NCBI GenBank assembly: GCA_033439765.1
Contig: JAULSN010000003.1
Coordinates: 4,960,001-5,024,000 of the forward strand
From: Lasiosphaeria ovina
Lineage: Eukaryota; Ascomycota; Sordariomycetes; Sordariales; Lasiosphaeriaceae
Direction: 5' to 3'
Length of the DNA: 64,000 nt
Under the pieces are notes generated by a model, which did not search any database, had not been told where the DNA came from, and saw nothing but the letters and a program-made list of their open reading frames with translations. This document shows, piece after piece, positions 54,920 through 64,000 of this stretch (positions within the stretch are counted from its first letter, which is position 1; the number at the start of each line of letters is the position of its first letter). The position numbers and the translations under genes are program-made.

Positions 54920-56634
54920 GGCTCTGTTCAATAGTCCGGCTGACAGTTGTTTTTCCAACTGCGGCCAAGACAGGCCTGACAGTCAGACTGCTTACCGCGA
55001 TGGATTTGTTGATGCTCCTGCTTAGGAATTTGTACTGTAGAAGGATCTTTGGGCCCAGGTGTCTTCCTTTTCCAGCGTCTTGAAGCTCCGTAGGTCTCAA
55101 GCAGAAGGGTACAAATCTCGATTTTCCAGTCGCCAAGTGTGGTAAATCTGCGCCACCAAAGCGGCCCGGGGTAATGCCGTTGCAAGTAGTCTAGTAGGCA
55201 TTACAAAAGGCCACATCGAGTAAAAACCCTGCAAATAACGCCCAGTGTCTACCCCTTCGAACTCGATGTGTGAATGTATTATGGGCGCGCATTTGGTTCC
55301 CCCGATCAACACCACCTTTGAGGTAGTTGTAGATGTCACCAAACAACGGCACAGGGACCTCCTTTGACCACACCTCGCCAAAATACTGCCTCGCGGTCTT
55401 TGTTTGCGGCTTCTTTCGTGTTCGGACTGCCACTCCTCATCGCCAGAGAGAACGGTAGAGTAAAAGAGGGCCAGGGCGTTGTCCTTCCAAGCGAACTGTT
55501 GTATTAGGCCGTCAGGCGTTGGAGCTGTTCTCATTATATTCCAGGGGACCGTGTCTGTATTCTTATTCTTCCTCTTGAGTTCAACGAATTCCTTGAAAAT
55601 GCTATTATTCTTACGGGCGGTTCCGGTGCAGCCGACACCCAGGTGCTTGCGCAGGAAAAGAAGGAGCTTTTGGCCGTTGAAAAGGTTGTTGAGGACAAGG
55701 TGATATGGCTAGCGAGGAAGCAATAGTACCAGGGCAACCATAACCTGGGCGGTGTCTGACAGAGCCTTGAGTTCCCTATCAAATTCGCTGGTAGGTTGAG
55801 GAAGGCGGGGACGCCGGCCAGCCCTGTGTGGGTATGGAATGCTAACCGGGCCTTTGTTGTTGGCGTGCCACAACCACGCCAGAGAATAACCCTCTTCGGC
55901 AGCCACCCAAATTTTGAAGCTATGCGGAATCGGCTTGCCTTTGAGCGTTACGGCGGCGTTGTGCCTACCCGTGAACTTCACCATAGATTCGTCAATCGTA
56001 ATGAGAGAGCCGGATCCGAAGATGGAACGGGAAACGCGCTGTAGGTGGATGGAAAGGTCGTTTACCCGACGGAACATCTGGATTTGTTGTGGATCGTTGG
56101 ATTCCGGGTCGGGGTTCCAGTAACGCATTCGACGGTATAGGGTTTGGAAGCGGTTGCGAGAAATGAAGCCACAAATATAATGAACTGGTTTGTTAGGCTA
56201 TATGGCCCAGTAATCGATCAGCTTGTTTTCTGGGTGTATTTCCATATGGATCAAACACGCCAAAAGGACGTAAATCTCTAGCATTGTGGTATCTTGCAAG
56301 CCGTCGTCGGGCACCGCATTGGTCCAGTCGACCCACTGAGTAATTAGGTCTTCGGGAAAGAAAAGCCTAAATAGCTTCAACGGCGTGTCAGGAAGTTCGT
56401 GGATTCGGTGCAGTCGGTGTGGAATGTGTAGAGGTTGGAAGTGGTCGCCGCAGCGCGGTTCGGGCGGCGCGACCGGCCTGACAATGCTTGCATCACCACC
56501 TTCCGGGCGCGCTTCTTCCTTTGGTCGCGGGTCAGCAATTTTAACGTATAAAATAGAACAGCAAAAGAAACAACGGTAGAAACAACGCAGGCAGGAAGGT
56601 CTTTTGGTTGACTTACCGAGGCCGTGAGAGCTTC
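54920..56634 (-). pseudogene. piggyBac-like transposase, decayed
   Basis: From ATG 56634 (short exon, donor GTAAGT) the remains read leftward: LKLFRLFFPEDLITQWVDW, LACLIHMEIHPENKLIDYW, FISRNRFQTLYRRMRYWNPD, then the DDE core SLITIDESMVKFTGRHNAAV and KIWVAAEEGYSLAWLWHA, PYHLVLNNLFNG, and GGVDRGNQMRAHNTFTHRV. This is the DDE_Tnp_1_7 (PGBD) order. TAG codons at 56200-56198 and 55711-55709 interrupt the frame, both where Gln would fit. The phase shifts near 55435 and again near 55190. A Cys-containing tail near 54970 recalls the C-terminal cysteine-rich domain. No transposition is possible from this copy. Confidence 0.85.
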
Positions 56635-56935
56635 ATTTCGCGCTGTTGATTTCGGTGGTGTTTGCAGTCAAATTGTTAGCTGGGGGGGGGGGGGGGCTGG
56701 TAGGAAAAGGAATTATGTTGAAGTAGGTGCTATTTGATTGGCTAGAATATTATAAAAAGTGGGCCCTGACAAGGTGGTTTAACCGATGCCGAAAGTTGGG
56801 TTCTTAGTAGGAGATGGCTGCAGATTGGGTCGTGACATGTTCCTTAGGCGCCGATGAAGAATGTGAAGGAGGAACCGGCGCGCAAAATTCAACGAACAAC
56901 TCTCTGTCCCTGTTACGACCTTCTCACTGAACAAC
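56635..56935. other. Divergent spacer with a 15-G run
   Basis: Lies between the transposase start (-) and HET gene 2 (+). G15 at 56682-56696. A TTAA occurs near 56778, a possible piggyBac target site without a visible partner. Confidence 0.45.
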
Positions 56936-58955
56936 ATGCCTGTTTGCCAGATCTGCAATGGGCTCAGCAACAGAGACGCGGAAGGCAAAGACTGGCCATG
57001 GGTTGGCCAAGCCCAAGATGTGCGGACCCTCGGGTTCTCTGGTCGGAATGGCTGCCTTACATGTTCGGTTCTTTACAAAGGACTGCGCATGGCGGTCCCT
57101 TCTCTCTTTGCGGCTCAGATCGGTTTAACATACAGGATCGGCAGCGGAGCTATGCACCAGGAACGCTGCCGCCCGTTTTTCACCATTAATGTTGGACTTG
57201 GGCTCAATGAGGAGGCACAGGTCGAGTACTTCCTCGCCCCAGGTAAATACACCGAAGCTCAGAAATAAGGAGTATCAGGGAGGGAGAGAGCAGAACTAAT
57301 CCCTACGCTCAGATGATACATGCCCTTGGAACGCCATCGGCACAGCCATAATAGTCTCTGAAGACACACAGTCGGACGGCAGTTTCAAGCTGGCAAAGGA
57401 TTGGCTGGATACATGCACCAAAGAGCACACGCTATGCAACAGAATCTCGCCTACGCGTCTCCCGACTAGAGTTGTCGACCTAGGTCGGCAGGGCGATGGT
57501 GCGGTGCCAGAGATTCGCTTATATGAGTCCCAAAACGAGGTGCAGAGGTATATGTGTCTAAGCCACTGCTGGGGGAAATATGTGTCAATAACAACGACCA
57601 CCAAAACTCTGGCGGAGCGCAAAGCCGGGATTCCCTGGTCGTCGCTATCAAAGACTTTCCAAGAGGCCATCACCATCTGTCGCAAGTTTGGTGTTCGGTA
57701 CATCTGGATCGACTCGCTCTGCATCATTCAGGACAGCAGGGAGGACTGGGAGAGAGAGGCCGCCAAGATGGCGCCATACTACCAGGGCGCGTACCTCACC
57801 ATCGCGGCCAGCAAATCTGCCGATGGCGGCCAGGGGTGTTTCGCCGCACCGTCGGCCGAAAACGCCACCGCGGAACTCTCGGGGAGGACTAGCGAGGGGG
57901 AACTCTATTCGATACACGTCCGCCGGGTTCTGCCGCATTGGAACCATCTCCGCTCTCACTTTAGCAGCTTCCCACTGCTCACGCGCGGCTGGGTTTACCA
58001 GGAGCGTCTGCTGTCGCCGCGCATCCTGCACTTCGGGCCGCGCGAGCTGATCTGGGAGTGCACTGAGCAGACAATCTGCGAGTGCTTCGGTACTCACCAA
58101 CAGGGCATCTACACTCACCCAAAGCTGACCCATAGTGGGGCGTTGCTCGACGCGTCCCCTACCACAGCGGTCAACCTCTTTTGGCGCTGGCGCCAGATGG
58201 TCATGGAATACACGAGCCTCGACCTGACGCGCGTCTCCGATCTCCTGCCAGCCCTCGGCGGCATCGCGCTGGACATGGGCCGCTTCCGGCACGTACGATA
58301 CCTGGCAGGCCTTTGGGAGGACAGCCTCGTCGGCGACATGTGCTGGTCGACCTGGGCGTATTATGCGCATAATATTGCTGCGACGGAGAGGCAGCTTGCC
58401 TGCCGCAAGGGCGACCCGTCGGCCGAGGAGTGGCGCGCGCCGTCCTGGTCGTGGGCTTCATGTAACGCCGAAATTGAGTACTCGGACGTTGTCGACTTTA
58501 CAGACGACGCCAAGGTGGAGGACCTAGTGGTGGTGCCACGCCCGGCAACCATCTTCTTCGGCCTCGAATTGGGTTTCATCAAATTGGAGGGGTGGATGAC
58601 AACGGCAACGCTCAGTCATTTTGTTCGGCCTATGCCTCCGCATGGGGAGTGGACGCGGGTTTTCGATATTGACAGATTTGGCAGGGAGGAGAGGCGGAAG
58701 GGTCCGGGATGTTACTTCCTTCCTGATTTCGATCTTATCGCTAGGGGTAATGGCCGACTTAACACTTCAGGGGTAGTGTATTGCATGCGTATGGGAATGA
58801 CAGAGTCTAGGGTGTATTCTATCGTCCTAGATTGTCACGAAAAGGATGGCGGCTGGTTTAGGAGAATCGGGTTGCTTACTCAGACGCGGAAGATTAGGGG
58901 ATACGTGGATTTGTATGACGGGCTGAAGGAGAAATCAGTTCTCCTCTTATGCTAG
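56936..58955 (+). CDS. HET-domain protein 2 (heterokaryon-incompatibility type)
   Basis: Exons 56936-57242 and 57313-58955 (GTAAAT...CTCAG) give 649 aa. Residues 4-7 form CQIC, and a CLTC follows near residue 42, so the N-terminus may bind metal. The HET domain lies about 180-330: RYMCLSHCWG (181-190), TLAERKAGIPWSSLSKTFQEAI, VRYIWIDSLCIIQD (230-243), DWEREAAKMAPYYQGAYLTIAAS, and later TRGWVYQERLLSPRILHFG. This is the long-N-terminus HET class. It would trigger growth arrest or death upon non-self contact. It sits beside a dead piggyBac element, a common setting for HET genes. Confidence 0.93.
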
Positions 58956-61900
58956 GTACGTAAAGGCTAGTAGCTAGAGGTCAATGTCATTAGTCGTCTG
59001 TCAAAAACGATGGACTGGGGCCCGGGAGATGAAAAAGAAGTGTTCGACTATGTCTCCTAGGTGCCGACTTTAGCCGGAGGGAAAGTCTAGTGGCCAAGTA
59101 TATTTGAAGCGGATCTCGCTGGTTGAATCTTGCTGGCTGCATCATGCTGGGTGCAATGGAGTGGCAGTCGATGCGAATGAAATACCAGCGGATTGGTGGA
59201 ATACGCCGAGCATCGTCCAAGTGTGCTAGAAATAGATGGCGTGAAAAATCAAGGGAAATATTTCCCGATGGTATCGACCAACTTGGGGAAACTTTGACGA
59301 TCAGTTTGTCGGGACAGGCCGATTCAGACAGAAGCTTACTCTCTCCTCCCCGGAAGGCCTAACTCTTCTGGCAAGGCTTTCTTAGGAGCCGGAATCGGTC
59401 TTTCCTTTTCTGGAGTCTGAACGGGCAAACGCTATTAGCGCTTATCCCATTCTTCGATCAAGAATGGCTTGTTGTTCACTCCATCGTCATTGACGTGTCG
59501 CTGTGGTCGTCGTTGGTCCGCCGTGGCAAAACAGACTCGACTAGCCTAGTTCTATTTGAGCCCAACTAGGATCACGGGAATGCTGCTTGGGTGTACGACG
59601 AGCAAGACACTCCACCTAACGTGTCCGACTCCACGTGCTGTACATTGCATATTCCCCTCAAGACCCTTTCTTCGGTGGCAAGGCGCCTCGATTCGATTCC
59701 ACAACGGGGCTGCTAATCGACTGGTCAAACTCAGCCACCTTTGCGCAAGGGACGACCGAGTACTGTGCTGGATGGAGCGGTATGCTGTGTACAATTCAGC
59801 GGGAGACTTTGTTCTCCGTAAAATCCGCGGTTTGCATCTAGACTCTGAGTTGTGAGACGCGATCAGCGCTCCCCCCGCCATAACGGCGTGCTTTTGCTCC
59901 CACTAGAGTAGTCAGCAGCGCCTGTGACCGTCGCACAGAGACTGAGTAAAACTCCCCGCAGACGGTTGGGTACTGAGTAGTGAACGACGTCCACGGGACT
60001 CGCGGGCGGCGGCAAAGCTGCCACCATGGGGGCTGCAAGTGACGGCAGTTATCCGGGCGGGATCTCTACCTCCTCCCGCCTCCGCACTGCCAGGGGCGAG
60101 CAAGATGTTCCATTCCTTCGGTCAGCTCTCAACTTTTGCTGCTGATTGCTGTGGTCTCGTCGAGGTTCTGTGTTATGTCGAACACGACTCCCACGTCACA
60201 AAATCCGCGGGGTTAGGCCAAATTGTTAAAGGTCGTGGTAAGTTTTTGTCTGACCAGTCTCCAGCACCTTTCGTTGGAGGATGGCAGACTGCGGTCGACT
60301 GCTGCGGCACTGCGACAGGGCCTTATCTTTTGGTGGCAGAGGGAAAGTTGAGACATCCACGTCAGTCGTGGCGGTTGCTCCGGAATGCCAAGAGTTGATC
60401 AGCAAATGTAACGGCTTGGCGAAATGGTACTGCCGCAACACTTGGTGAGTTCGATGGCAGGAAGGCTTGGCAACAGCCATCACGATCGTGCGCCCTGACA
60501 AATCTGCAGTCTGTTCCGGCTCAGCCCGGCGGAGAGGAGAGGAAATGGCCGTCATTACGATACCACCAGGGCGCTGCGAGGGGCTCCAGATCCGAAACGT
60601 TTGACGGACCTATCGGGGAAACATGTTGTCGATAAATGGGCACCCATGATGCAGTATCACAGCCATGTCTTGAAAACGGGCGTCATTGTTGATACTGACG
60701 TCTGGCCGCTACCAATGCCGCTGCCTGTGGACTCGTTCGGCGAGTCGGTAGAGAGAACGGGGCAATTGCTCTGCGGCTCCATCCAATTTGCCCCAGAAAA
60801 AGGCAAGGCAGCCCGCTTGAGGACAGACGGTAAAGATGGCTGACCTCGCCGACTTGTTGAGTACCCGTATCCCGTGTCCCGTGTCCCGTGTCCCGTACCC
60901 CCGTACGGCGGGCCCGTATCCGTACCTTAGATATGTACACAGAGTCTTGGCGGCCGAGTGAGGTACTGATTCAAACCATAATTTGGCTGTGCGTGTTTTC
61001 GCGTCTTGGCAGGTAAGAGTGGTGAGAGTTGAGCGTCGCAATTCTGTCATTATGAGTCTCGCCAAGAAACGAGTGCCACGCCAGCGTCGGTGTGTGCAGT
61101 GAGCGAAGAGGTGCACAGCCAAGCTTTGTGGCCGACCCTGTTTGGTGACTCCGGCGCGACGACGAGCGGAAAGGGCGACAGATTCTCCAACGAAGCACCG
61201 CGATCGTGCTGCACTCCGCCCCCCTGTCGCGTCTTGGCGGCGGCGCTGTATTCAGTGCATTGGCATTGGACCAGCACTGCTGCTGCTGCTGCCGCTGCCG
61301 ATGGCTGATGCTGAGCAGACGCAAGGTGGTCGGGCGGGGTCCTAGAGGATGCTGCGTTTCGCAAGCCCAGAGGCTCAGAGGGCTTCTGACTTTTTCTATC
61401 GCGCACCACGCCAGACAAGGCAAGGACGGGAGCGCTCAACGCTTGGCTCGTCCTTTCCTGTGCACAAGGTTGGAAGATCAGGCAAAGGCTAGTCCCTGAA
61501 TGTACTTGTTCTGTACCTTATTCGTGGCGCACTTGCCGAATCGGGCCGTCGTCTTGGGGCCGAGAGGATCGACGCCTTGGCACATGGCCAAGCCTGGCTC
61601 TAGGCCAGCCGAAAGCAAATCGGGTCTCAGAATTTGGCAAATTTGGCCTCGTCTGATTTAGAAGATGAAGTTGGAGCAGCTGCGTTGGGGAGCAAGCAAA
61701 CAGGTGGCTGTGGGGGTCTGTTCCGGTGGGAAATATTCGTCCTGCACCTTGGGTAGCTTCCATTTCCAGGTTATTAGGTCCATGGAGATAGCTAAGGTAG
61801 GTGCGGAGGGGGTCAAGGTTCCAGTGAGGTCATTGGTGGGATGGATGTTCTTTCCCATGGACGGCACCTCAGTTTTTTTTTGGCCCATCATCCCGCCCCC

Positions 61901-62289
61901 AGTGTTCCGTCGTGGCGCCAAAATAGCAGTGTTCAGGCGCTGTTGCCCGGGTGTGCCACGGAGCCCGGGAGATCCCTGAGCCCCAGATTCTGGCCTAGTG
62001 CGAGTATTTCCAGGTTGAGGCACGCGCGCAGGCATTCTCCATTCTCCGACAGCAACAGCGTCCACCTGTCCTTGACTCGCAAATTGGGGTCCAGTATGCC
62101 AATATGATCTGCGGCCTACACACCGCAGGCGGAGAGTCTAGTACCCTTCCCATCCCCACCTGGTACTTCGTCCCTGGGGCTGAGACGAGGTACCGACCTT
62201 GTAACCTTGAGGGGTTTCCCGCCAAGGCGAAACTCGGGACAGGAGAGAGATCAGTTAGTGCGACGCTGTCTTACCTGAACTCTGCTGCG
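58956..62289. other. Gene-poor 3.3-kb stretch
   Basis: No gene is supported. A frame at 59635-59841 (YSPQDPFFGGKAPRFDSTTG) has protein-like composition but no ATG and no recognised family. A small CCCGTGT tandem repeat lies at about 60872-60897 within a run of related heptamers. Confidence 0.4.
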
Positions 62290-62297
62290 TATATATA
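62290..62297 (+). promoter_or_regulatory. TATA-like box
   Basis: TATATATA lies 300 bp before ATG 62591. A CT-rich and then CA-rich leader follows, typical of a fungal 5' UTR. Confidence 0.35.
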
Positions 62298-62590
62298 TCC
62301 GAACGCCTCTTTTCCCGATCCTGCACGAGATACTCGACCCTGAACAACTTCTCTCCCTCTTCATCTCCATCTTACTGAAATAAGCCACTGCCGTCTACTT
62401 GATTGACAGGAAATACCAAACAGCATCATCTCTTTAGACCCAACTCGGACATCTCTCGACCAAACCACAACCACATCACCTCGTAATTACATCACCGCAT
62501 CACCGCATCACCACATCACCACATCTAACTACTTGAACGACCACATTTGCTACCTCAACTTCACATCGGACACTCGCACACAACATCACA

Positions 62591-63007
62591 ATGGGCATGA
62601 CACTCTCCAGATGCTCGTCGAGGCATGCACGGCCAGACTCCAGGTTCAGCGGGCTAGACCAGAAGATTCTCGAGAGACAGCCAAACTGGCTCGTTCCGCC
62701 ATCGAGATGGAGGCAGTCGGACCCAGACCACCACCCAGTCCGCTACCGAACACCGACTCCATACCCCAAGGAAGACCGGCGACGGCTGGATGACCACACC
62801 GACATCTCGGAGAAAGCCGCCGTCATCGAGGCAGCATCACACCGTCGTGACACAGACACAGACACACCCCGCGCCCAACATCCAGCCGCCATACACGCCC
62901 GCTCCCCACACAATCACATCAGATTTCCCCAGCTTTCTCCTGCCGCCATCACAATAACCTGGGAACAGCACCGCCCGCGTCGGAATCGATTTGAGCGGCC
63001 TTCCTAA
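62591..63007 (+). CDS. Small hypothetical protein with a lipidation-like N-terminus
   Basis: 138 codons from ATG 62591 (ATCACAATGG, good context) to TAA. The product is Arg/His/Pro-rich with no domain. It starts MGMTLSRCSS, which fits an N-myristoylation signal (Gly2, Ser6) with an adjacent Cys that could be palmitoylated, so membrane tethering is possible. The upstream leader contains CATCAC repeats at 62488-62526. Composition alone does not prove expression, and the frame could be chance in GC-rich DNA or the first exon of a longer gene. Confidence 0.35.
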   Translation: MGMTLSRCSSRHARPDSRFSGLDQKILERQPNWLVPPSRWRQSDPDHHPVRYRTPTPYPKEDRRRLDDHTDISEKAAVIEAASHRRDTDTDTPRAQHPAAIHARSPHNHIRFPQLSPAAITITWEQHRPRRNRFERPS

Positions 63008-64000
63008 GCGACACCCACAGCGGAGCGGCACACAGCGGCGACAATCAATAGCCCGTCTGTCGAAAGCATCCATACGAGCGACTATACGCTGAGCACGCTC
63101 GACGTTTCATTCAAAACCAGGGCGTCGAGCCAAGACGGGCCATTCGGTCAATCGGAGATGGGATCTCTACGACCCAAGACTTCACGTCCTTGCCTGCCAG
63201 CACATCACTGCATTTCCCACCTAAGAGAGGGCACACACAGTACACTAGGGGGAGTTTGTTCTGAGTTTAGGCAGATTACAAGCAGCGCTACCTTTTTTTT
63301 GCTGTGCCCACACACCCCCGATTCGCCCGCACGCGGCCGTTGTGTGTGTGCCGGCGCTTTCTTGGACTTGGCGTATGCATCTTCTAGCTTGGCTGCATGG
63401 AAAAAACAAGCTACCAGTGGGTTTCGAACCTTGACTCTGCAGCCAAGAAGCCTGGGGAAGGAAGGAAGGAAGGATCAGAAGAGAGCGGGAACGCGCGGGA
63501 TAGTTCCCGTAAGCTCCCCCCCCTCCATGGCGGGAGGAGGAGGGAGAGACTTGGAAACATGAAGGATGCATGGCGAATATGGATGGGCAAAAAAAGTGAA
63601 CAGGCGCAATTGTTTATGTTGCATTTTCTTTGTTTTCCTGATCTTGGAGTTATTCCTTCTGTTCCCCCCCTTTCCCTCAGCCCCCGTCACTTCCGCCTCC
63701 CCTTTCTTTTCCATTGTTCAAGGTTCCGCTCCTCGCGACACATCACAGAGAACACACTGGTTTTGCCCACCGCGGCATTGTATATGGATATAGACATGGG
63801 CGGTAGCGAGGGCTAAAGACGGCTTTGGTGCTCTCGTGACGGACAGGCAGCCATGGGAGGAGCTGCATACCAAGACGGGAGAAGGTGGAAGAACCAGGCA
63901 AAAGGGGGAACATGTAAATTAAACTTTTGCTGACAGCTAAGCAATCTTGCAGCGGATTACATCACTCCCAAGTTCCGAGTCCCGTGAGCCAAGTATTGTA
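63008..64000. other. Right-end flank, nothing supported
   Basis: GC-mixed sequence with a 10-bp inverted repeat (63389-63398 / 63439-63448) and several short frames without family character. It may be the promoter region of a gene beyond the window. Confidence 0.4.

Noticed and set aside
63389..63448. Degenerate tRNA or SINE on the minus strand
   Set aside because: A B-box-like GGTTCGAAACC lies between a 10-bp inverted repeat, but no D arm, anticodon arm or T stem can be drawn, and there is no A box at the right distance.

Overview
The window is nuclear DNA of a filamentous ascomycete (Pezizomycotina, most likely a sordariomycete). The evidence is short 45-90 nt GT-AG introns with CTAAC/CTAAT-like branch sites, HET-domain and NLR-type genes, a Zn(II)2Cys6 regulator, a siderophore-transporter end, secreted tyrosinase, and copia and piggyBac elements with RIP-like nonsense mutations. 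The species cannot be fixed from sequence alone. No prokaryotic operon, CRISPR array or plasmid feature is present.

Layout. 1-9.3 kb is ordinary gene space: the 3' end of a siderophore MFS transporter, a kelch protein (-), an intracellular-looking M4 metallopeptidase of the protealysin type (+), a four-pass membrane protein (+) and a large membrane protein (-). 10-38 kb is accessory and heavily decayed. It holds an intact HET gene bracketed by two ~130 bp direct repeats. Next to it is a broken NLR gene (alpha/beta hydrolase - NB-ARC - TPR), then three neighbouring broken metabolic genes (AsaB/CmcJ-like oxidoreductase, amidase, class-I glutamine synthetase/FluG-like). An unrecognised gene and an intact trypsin-like protein of 664 aa follow. 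A complete Ty1/copia retrotransposon comes next (205 bp LTRs, 5 bp target duplication), and then a CorA-type transporter gene cut by one in-frame TAG. 38.5-53.6 kb is mostly intact: tRNA-Gln with an intron, tyrosinase, a long gene-poor gap, a DXD glycosyltransferase, a GNAT acetyltransferase, a SAM methyltransferase, a zinc-cluster factor and a family III CoA-transferase. 54-59 kb has a dead piggyBac transposase and a second intact HET gene. The last 5 kb is gene-poor with one small doubtful ORF.

How it fits together. Two HET genes, an NLR and a trypsin-like protein are families used for non-self recognition and regulated cell death in fungi; here one member is dead and three look intact. The amidase, glutamine synthetase-like and AsaB-like genes could be the remains of a small nitrogen or secondary-metabolite cluster. 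The copia element keeps one uninterrupted gag-pol phase of 1,659 codons that carries about 45 TAG/TAA codons and no frameshift, which points to point mutation by RIP. The broken host genes also contain indels, so their decay is at least partly of another kind.
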